A stretch of 64,000 nt of DNA from Whalleya microplaca (Eukaryota > Ascomycota > Sordariomycetes > Xylariales > Xylariaceae). Location: positions 1,302,001 through 1,366,000 of the forward strand of contig MU385710.1 of NCBI GenBank assembly GCA_022497155.1, written 5' to 3'. Made by a program: the position numbers and the translations under genes. Position 1 is the stretch's first letter; each line of letters begins with the position of its first letter. Shown here one piece after another: positions 58,319-64,000 of the stretch. The notes beneath the pieces were generated by a model. The model made no database searches. It was not told the DNA's origin and worked only from the letters and a program-made list of their open reading frames with translations.

Positions 58319-60518
58319 TGAAGCTGTGATTGATTGGCCCTGGTGATAAGCCAAGGCCTGATTCTGAGCTGTCTGGATAGTGTAGGTATCTGGAGAGCTG
58401 CTAGCGGGCTAGTTTGGTCGGGATCCCTCTTCCAAGATATTGTGAAGAGGGGTCGAAGTGGGGGGTCTGGCCACGATAAGACGGTTGCAGACCTGTCCAG
58501 CTATCTTGTACCTATAGAGAGGTATACGACGCTCCAAGGATATCGCAACGAAAAGTGTTGGGTTCGACGGTGGCAAAAGAAAAAGGCTTGGTAAATTCTT
58601 TTTAGCTTCTTTCTTCTTTCTTTTCCCTTCTTCGCAAGTTTGGCTGGTTTGAATTGGTAGGCCAAAGTGCCAACCCGAGGAGGTTATGGCAGGTTGATAT
58701 CTTCAAAGCTTGCAGGTACCCGTAATTCAAGGTTGGTCTGCAAAGACTGGGAAGCGAGCAAACAAAAGGTTAATATATTGCGTGCTCGAGTTCCCAATGC
58801 AGTAATCCGTGCCAGAGATGAGGTTATGGATAAGCGAATTGTGGCTTTGTAATGTCTCGGCCAACTTTCCCGGACGGGGGCTTTTAAAAGCTCTGTTGGA
58901 TCCGAGCGACGGTACCTCCGTTGGTGCCGAGTTGGCGATGGTGGTGGTGGTAGTGGTAAGTGGTAAGGTTAGCACGGTTATGGTGGTGGAGTTTTGGTGG
59001 TGTAACAAGCAGTGGGAATATCCGAGTCGTTGGCGACGCTTAATGTAGTAGGAAGCTGTTAGTCGGGACTGTCGAGTGTTTCTTGAGTAATAATAGTAAC
59101 GGGGATATGATTTGGGCGGTTAGAGTCACAATTGATTATTTAAGCCGCTTGTCAATGTGTTCAAGAGTGGTTGAGGAGTAGTATGCTTTTAGTATGCTTG
59201 TTGGTATAGGCAAAGCAAGCAAGCAAGTGCACATGTGTGAGTGAGTGAAGAGAGAAAAAGGAACCGAGGAGAAGATGGATGATATATTCAGCACCCTGGG
59301 TTGCAAGATAGAGAACATGGAAAATGGTCGTTCGTACCTTGTTCCTTGGCTTGGCCCTGTTGTATAGTTGTATTGTAATTGTACTGTAGGTACACTGTAG
59401 GAGGATTGTGCAAGTGGATGGATAATAATAAAGCAAGCTAATACTCCGTATGGTAAGCAGAAGAGAGAGAGAGAAAGATAGTCTAGCGATGACTCTTCAC
59501 TGAATTTTTTTCTTTCCAGGTGATTGCGTGCGTGCTTCCAGCAGTGGTGCTTAGGAATGCCGAATGCGGAGATGGAGTTTACGAAGGGGCTTGGACCAAT
59601 TATGTGTCACTGTCACCTGTCTCAAACTATCACAGCATAGAGTTCCATTAGCGCCTAGGCCTTCTTTCTTTCTTAGGATAGATCCAAATACTGCGTACCT
59701 ATGCTTAATTATAGCGAAGAAGAGAAGAAAAATTTTTTTCTTTGCCCTGGTACGTTTTCGTCTATGAAACTCTCTTTTGCAATATCACGACTAATTAGCT
59801 TAATAAGGGGCAGAGGGGCTCACTTGTCGGTGTGTACCTAAGATATTCCAGAGGTACATCCGTACAAGGTACATTAGGTGGACTAAGATAGCAGCAGTAC
59901 TAGTAGTTTCTTTTTTTTTTCTTCCCCGGGGGGTGTTCTTGGTTCGCAACCATAGCATCTGGCGTGCCATGGGCAATTAATGCCCAAGCAAAAATTATCG
60001 AAGCCGTTGAAAAGTAGTGGAGCGCTTACAAGGTATGTAGATGGCATACTACATAGTATACTGTACACATACATAGTATGCACATATGTATGTAGGTAAG
60101 TAATTATATCGTATATATTGTATAGCATTGTATATTCCTACCTTGAGGACAACCTTGATGAGCTGGAGTTGAGGATGCACCACCGCTGTACAGTTTATAT
60201 TGATCGAGAATCAATTAGAAACAGAGTCCACTGTGTACGACAGGGGCTGCCGTGGCTCGGTGATTCCAGCGCAGCACGGCATATATGTAGGTAGCACACA
60301 TATTATATAGCATTTGCATTCGTATGATGCACGCAGCATTACCTAAAGCTCCGCTGCGATGCGCGTGGGGTGGTATATATCCTACATATATCCTACATCC
60401 TATGGCAACGTGAATCTTGTACCCATCGACAGATGTTTCGGGATTTGTCCGACTGCGTACTCGGTAGTCAATCAAGTATATCAAGTATACCCTAGGTATT
60501 ATACGTGCCGATGTTACG

Positions 60519-60554
<36 letters not shown>

Positions 60555-63500
60555 TACCTACGTATGTATGTATGAATGTTCACTTTGGAAATAAAGCCCT
60601 CAGGGTGCTTTGAGCTTTGAGCCTGTGTCTCGCTTTCAGCCTCGCGCATCCATCCGGGTTGAAAGAAATGCTCCTTGGCATAACCTGTCACAATTCTGAT
60701 CTTATATTGTAAATATAATACACGAGTAGTTTGCAAAGAAGGCAAATCCGGTTAGTTGTCGCGGTTATTACTATGCAGATAGCTAGCTCACTTACACAAA
60801 GGGTTACAGATAAGCTCTCTTACCAAACACGGATGCAGTGCCATCAAAGGATTGGCTAATAAGTATTACCTACTGAATTCTTTCACTTTGACACTTCAAT
60901 GACACCCGTGGACCTGCACACCTATTCTGTATTATGTATACATACTGCGCATACATACGCAGTATTGGCATTGTATTGGCATTGCACTGGCATTACACAG
61001 TAGTACACAGTACGATTTCAGGTAGGGCGATTAGGAAATATGACGATGATATTTCGAAACCAGCTCACCTCATCCACCATCTCGAGCACGTTTTTTTTCT
61101 GTTCGACTCGCTAGGTCCATTACCAAATTCGCACGTGCGAGAGCACGAAGGATACTGTGGCATATGTCGTTTCAACGACTCCACACAAACCCGGCTTCTC
61201 GAGCTCTTGCGCTTTTTAGCCCTGACACGGTCGAACTTTGCCCTGAACCAGCTGCGAGGGCATTGACTCTTAGCAGTCCCACTGCGATGGCATCGCCCTG
61301 TGCTAGACTGCCTGCTGCCCTGTCATTTCCTCCCGTGCTGCCGTCCGGGTGCTGTAATGTCTGTCTTCCGCAGCCCACTGCCCACTGTCCACTATCCACC
61401 CGTTGCCCAATTGCCCATAGCTAGACATTCCCCAGTTTATGTATGTATCCTACCTATCCGGAACCTTCTCAGTCCCTTACTTGCTACTTGCTACTTACAC
61501 GTACCAAGTAATAAGCTTCCAACTCTAATCTCTTCTCCCCTTTTCCACCCAGAATTTAGAATTTTCTGCAACTTTATCAACGACGCACTCGGCAAGTCAC
61601 GAAAAAGCTTGTCCACCGACATCGTCCGTTCCTCAACCCCATGAGAGAATGTCTGGCTTGCCCTGCGTGCTGAGCACCCAGCTGCCCAGGCCTGGAGAAC
61701 TGTCCGACCTCGCTTCTCTTCCGGGATTTTCCTTCGCACCTTCATGCAGGACTAAGACAACTAAGACAAGACAATGAGATAGCACGCTGATCTATCGCTT
61801 CCGCGCTAGTGCGTACGTTAGGGAGATCTTCAAGGCTGAGAACGCCACTGCTGCTGCTGCTACTGCCACTGCTCGTAGTACAGCAGCAGGTAGCCATGTC
61901 ATTATCAAAGTAAATTAACTTCAACCCTTTCGGCTATCTTCAACAGTATATGTAAATCGATCAATCTCGATACCCCTCTTTGAGCTTCGACTCTCGCCTC
62001 GCCCGCTCGCTTGGCCCTCTCAAGCAGCTGCCCATCCTTGCCCATTCCGTCTACAATTGCATTTCTCCTCTTCATTCTGTGCGACGCGCCCGGGTTCAGG
62101 CTCTAATGTGGTATTTCAAGTTGGAAGGCGACGCAGTGCATAGTTTATAGGGTGCTATGTCGACGTGCAGAACGGTATGTGATTGTGTTCCATTTGAAAA
62201 GCCACAAGAAGGCATGGCTATCTCTACCCGTGCTGCTGCTTGCGCAAGCTCCACCAAGTGACATGGCAGCTCTTGCATAGCAGTCCATTGTTACATCATT
62301 CGGCATAGCTTCTACAGGGCCCTGAGAGTTTATCTTGTGCTGCTGACGGCTGCTTTGCGAATGCCTGGCCAGCATGGGTAAAGCTGCCGAACACCGAGAG
62401 GATTCGTCCCCCTCATATGGATTTATATTTTTATATTGAACGCCAAACATCCCGTCGCCCGGATTACCTCTTTGGGTTCCCAGCTTGAGACTTCTTCCAT
62501 CATCCCACGTGGAGTGTTGTACAAGGCCGTCAGATCAGGATGCGCTGCTCGAGTCTGGAGAATTGAGCACGGCTTATCACGATTACTACATACAAAGTAG
62601 GCGTAGAATGGAGTGGCTCTGCCACGTAGTAAAAACCGTTGCGATGTCCCTAGGTTCACCGCCGGCTTTCCATTGGCCGATGTCGACCTCGTCGCCCTCC
62701 ACCAGGCTTCTTAATGGTGCGCATGATATGCTTCCGGTGTGTGGTACAGCAGGACCTGATCGTCAGGGCTGAGGTCAAGAAATAGTCTGCGAATTAAATA
62801 GTTTGCGATGAGATAGAAACTACTAGTGGTCAGCTTCTCGTCGGCGCAATACCTACAGACCTCCCGAGTGCTCAAACGGCAAGGTTCTTAAGCGACTTCA
62901 TTGGCACAAGATCTCGGTAAACATCGGGCATTCAAGGTTCAAGGCCCAGGTCAACAGTTCATCTGATTACTGAACCGTGGACGAGACCCTGGAAGAAAAA
63001 TTCACCCTTGCAAGATAACGTATCTTTCACACCTAGCCCAGCCACTCGAACAAGAGGGACGCGATAAATAGGTAGTCTCTCCTGCAATAGCATGCATGTT
63101 GATATCGGTCCTCCCCCCGTCTCGCTTCTCCCTTTTTTTCCAGATTCCTGCAGGTACCCTACCAATGCACTATCATAAGGTCGGAGGCATCCATGCCTTG
63201 CTACACTTGCTAGCCAATCAACATGGGCAACTAGTTTCGTAACCTGGGTCGGGCTGGGATAGGCATCCAGATGATCCATCTTAGCTGGACCGGACCTTGG
63301 ACGGACGCAGGCCCTTTATGTAGCCATTGGGCTATCTCGCAGCTGTCAAAAAATTCGGCCGAAATCAGATCGTTCTATGTAGAGCGTACCGGTACGCCTG
63401 TGTTGTGGCGTCCAGTCGCAATAGAGATGGTGTTGACAGAGATATCCTAACGACATCGGCGCTGACGCTGTTATCTCGACACGGACGCCACAGAGATGCC

Positions 63501-64000
63501 GATTCGGACCCGCGAGCTGTTACCAAGTTCGCAAAGTATGTAATCACTATACCAAACAAGTTACCGTAATCGCACGCGATCTGACGCACCCGTCAGCCCG
63601 GCTTCCCATTATGACTGCGGCTCTTCTAAGCATTTAACATGGCAGAATATGCCCGGTTGTTCAGCCAAGATACGGATGGCCTTGGTCATTCATCCTTCCG
63701 ACTTATTCACTGTGTAGATAGCGATTGCGGTGTCGCACACAAACAGACAGTCGGTAATCCAGATATGAAGTCGATGATAAGTGACCGCTTGGTCACTGGT
63801 CGTCAGAATGCATCTTGTGAACCAAGACCTGAGCTCCAATCGGAGAATTCATTCGTGCTCCCCTAGAAGTCGAGGCGACACGGATGCCCACCCGCGCTGC
63901 AGTGCGACTCCCTTCGGTATCACGTACTAGGAAGTCAAGCTTTGCCCCAAACAAGCATCTGGGGTTCTCGCCATGAGCTCATCGAGGATACCCTTTGACA
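58319..64000. other. 5.7 kb terminal stretch without a convincing gene
   Basis: The first kilobase is the probable promoter/leader of the Ecl1-like gene. Beyond it only short frames (60-176 codons) with no motif, splice logic or consistent codon bias are open on either strand. Repeats include CAAGCAAG near 59215, GA runs at about 59463-59478, an AT microsatellite at 60521 and poly-T tracts near 59909 and 61091. No tRNA, rRNA or transposon was recognised. The window ends inside this spacer or inside an unrecognised locus. Confidence 0.4.
60521..60550. repeat. (AT)15 microsatellite
   Basis: Fifteen perfect AT units are followed by GATGTACC and a short GTATGTATGTATG run (about 60563-60575). Confidence 0.95.

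Noticed and set aside
60934..61266. 110-codon plus frame near the window end
   Set aside because: No domain or signal peptide was recognised, and overlapping frames of similar length exist on both strands.
1..64000. CRISPR arrays, insertion sequences, prophage, rRNA genes or intact transposons
   Set aside because: No regularly spaced repeats, transposase or reverse-transcriptase motifs, terminal repeats or rRNA-like conserved blocks were recognised on either strand; a repeat-library search would be needed to detect decayed copies.

Overview
The window comes from the nuclear genome of a filamentous ascomycete, most likely a Sordariomycete-type Pezizomycotina. The evidence is many short spliceosomal introns (mostly 43-115 nt) with GTAAGT-like donors and CTAAC/CTGAC-like branch sites, gene families such as RcoA/Tup1, UstYa, DUF3074 and Ecl1-type life-span factors, and long gene-poor spacers rich in short repeats. 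There is no sign of bacterial operons, organellar DNA or CRISPR. Exon models were built by hand. Every multi-exon model given closes in frame with a total length divisible by three, unless stated otherwise.

Layout. 1-135 is the cut 5' end of an unrecognised minus-strand gene. 877-1657 (-) is TIM23 (mitochondrial import). It is divergent from 2187-7334 (+), a nine-exon THADA/Trm732-type protein (tRNA 2'-O-methylation partner). That gene converges on 7852-10154 (-), a DUF3074 protein with a coiled-coil tail. After a 3.9 kb spacer come a small Gly/Lys-rich protein (14016-14231 +), the RNase MRP subunit Rmp1 (15310-16191 +) and the convergent Tup1/RcoA co-repressor (16630-18721 -). A 7 kb gene desert leads to a lone UstYa-family membrane protein (25761-26675 +), then sterol C-5 desaturase ERG3 (28456-29555 +). 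From 31.6 to 45.5 kb lies a dense housekeeping block: DUF2015 (-), ribosomal protein eL28 (+), malate dehydrogenase (+), TRAPP subunit Trs33 (-), SIZ/PIAS SUMO ligase (-), a DUF2423/UPF0642 protein (+) and SWR1 subunit Swc2/Vps72 (-). From 47.1 to 53.4 kb two large head-to-tail paralogues encode an uncharacterised HSP90-like (GHKL) ATPase family. 57235-58318 (-) is an Ecl1-type zinc-binding life-span factor. The last 5.7 kb shows no convincing gene.

Most genes are unrelated housekeeping functions, so this is not a biosynthetic cluster. The least explained content is the tandem GHKL pair: about 805 residues each, with a clear Exxx-N-xx-D ATP-binding motif and a G-x-HGEG lid motif joined to a long conserved C-terminal half I cannot assign. 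The upstream copy (50482-53413) has one in-frame TAG in an otherwise fully open eight-exon frame, so it is a recent pseudogene, is truncated, or is rescued by alternative splicing. The isolated UstYa protein is the other accessory element; no ribosomal-peptide precursor is visible near it.
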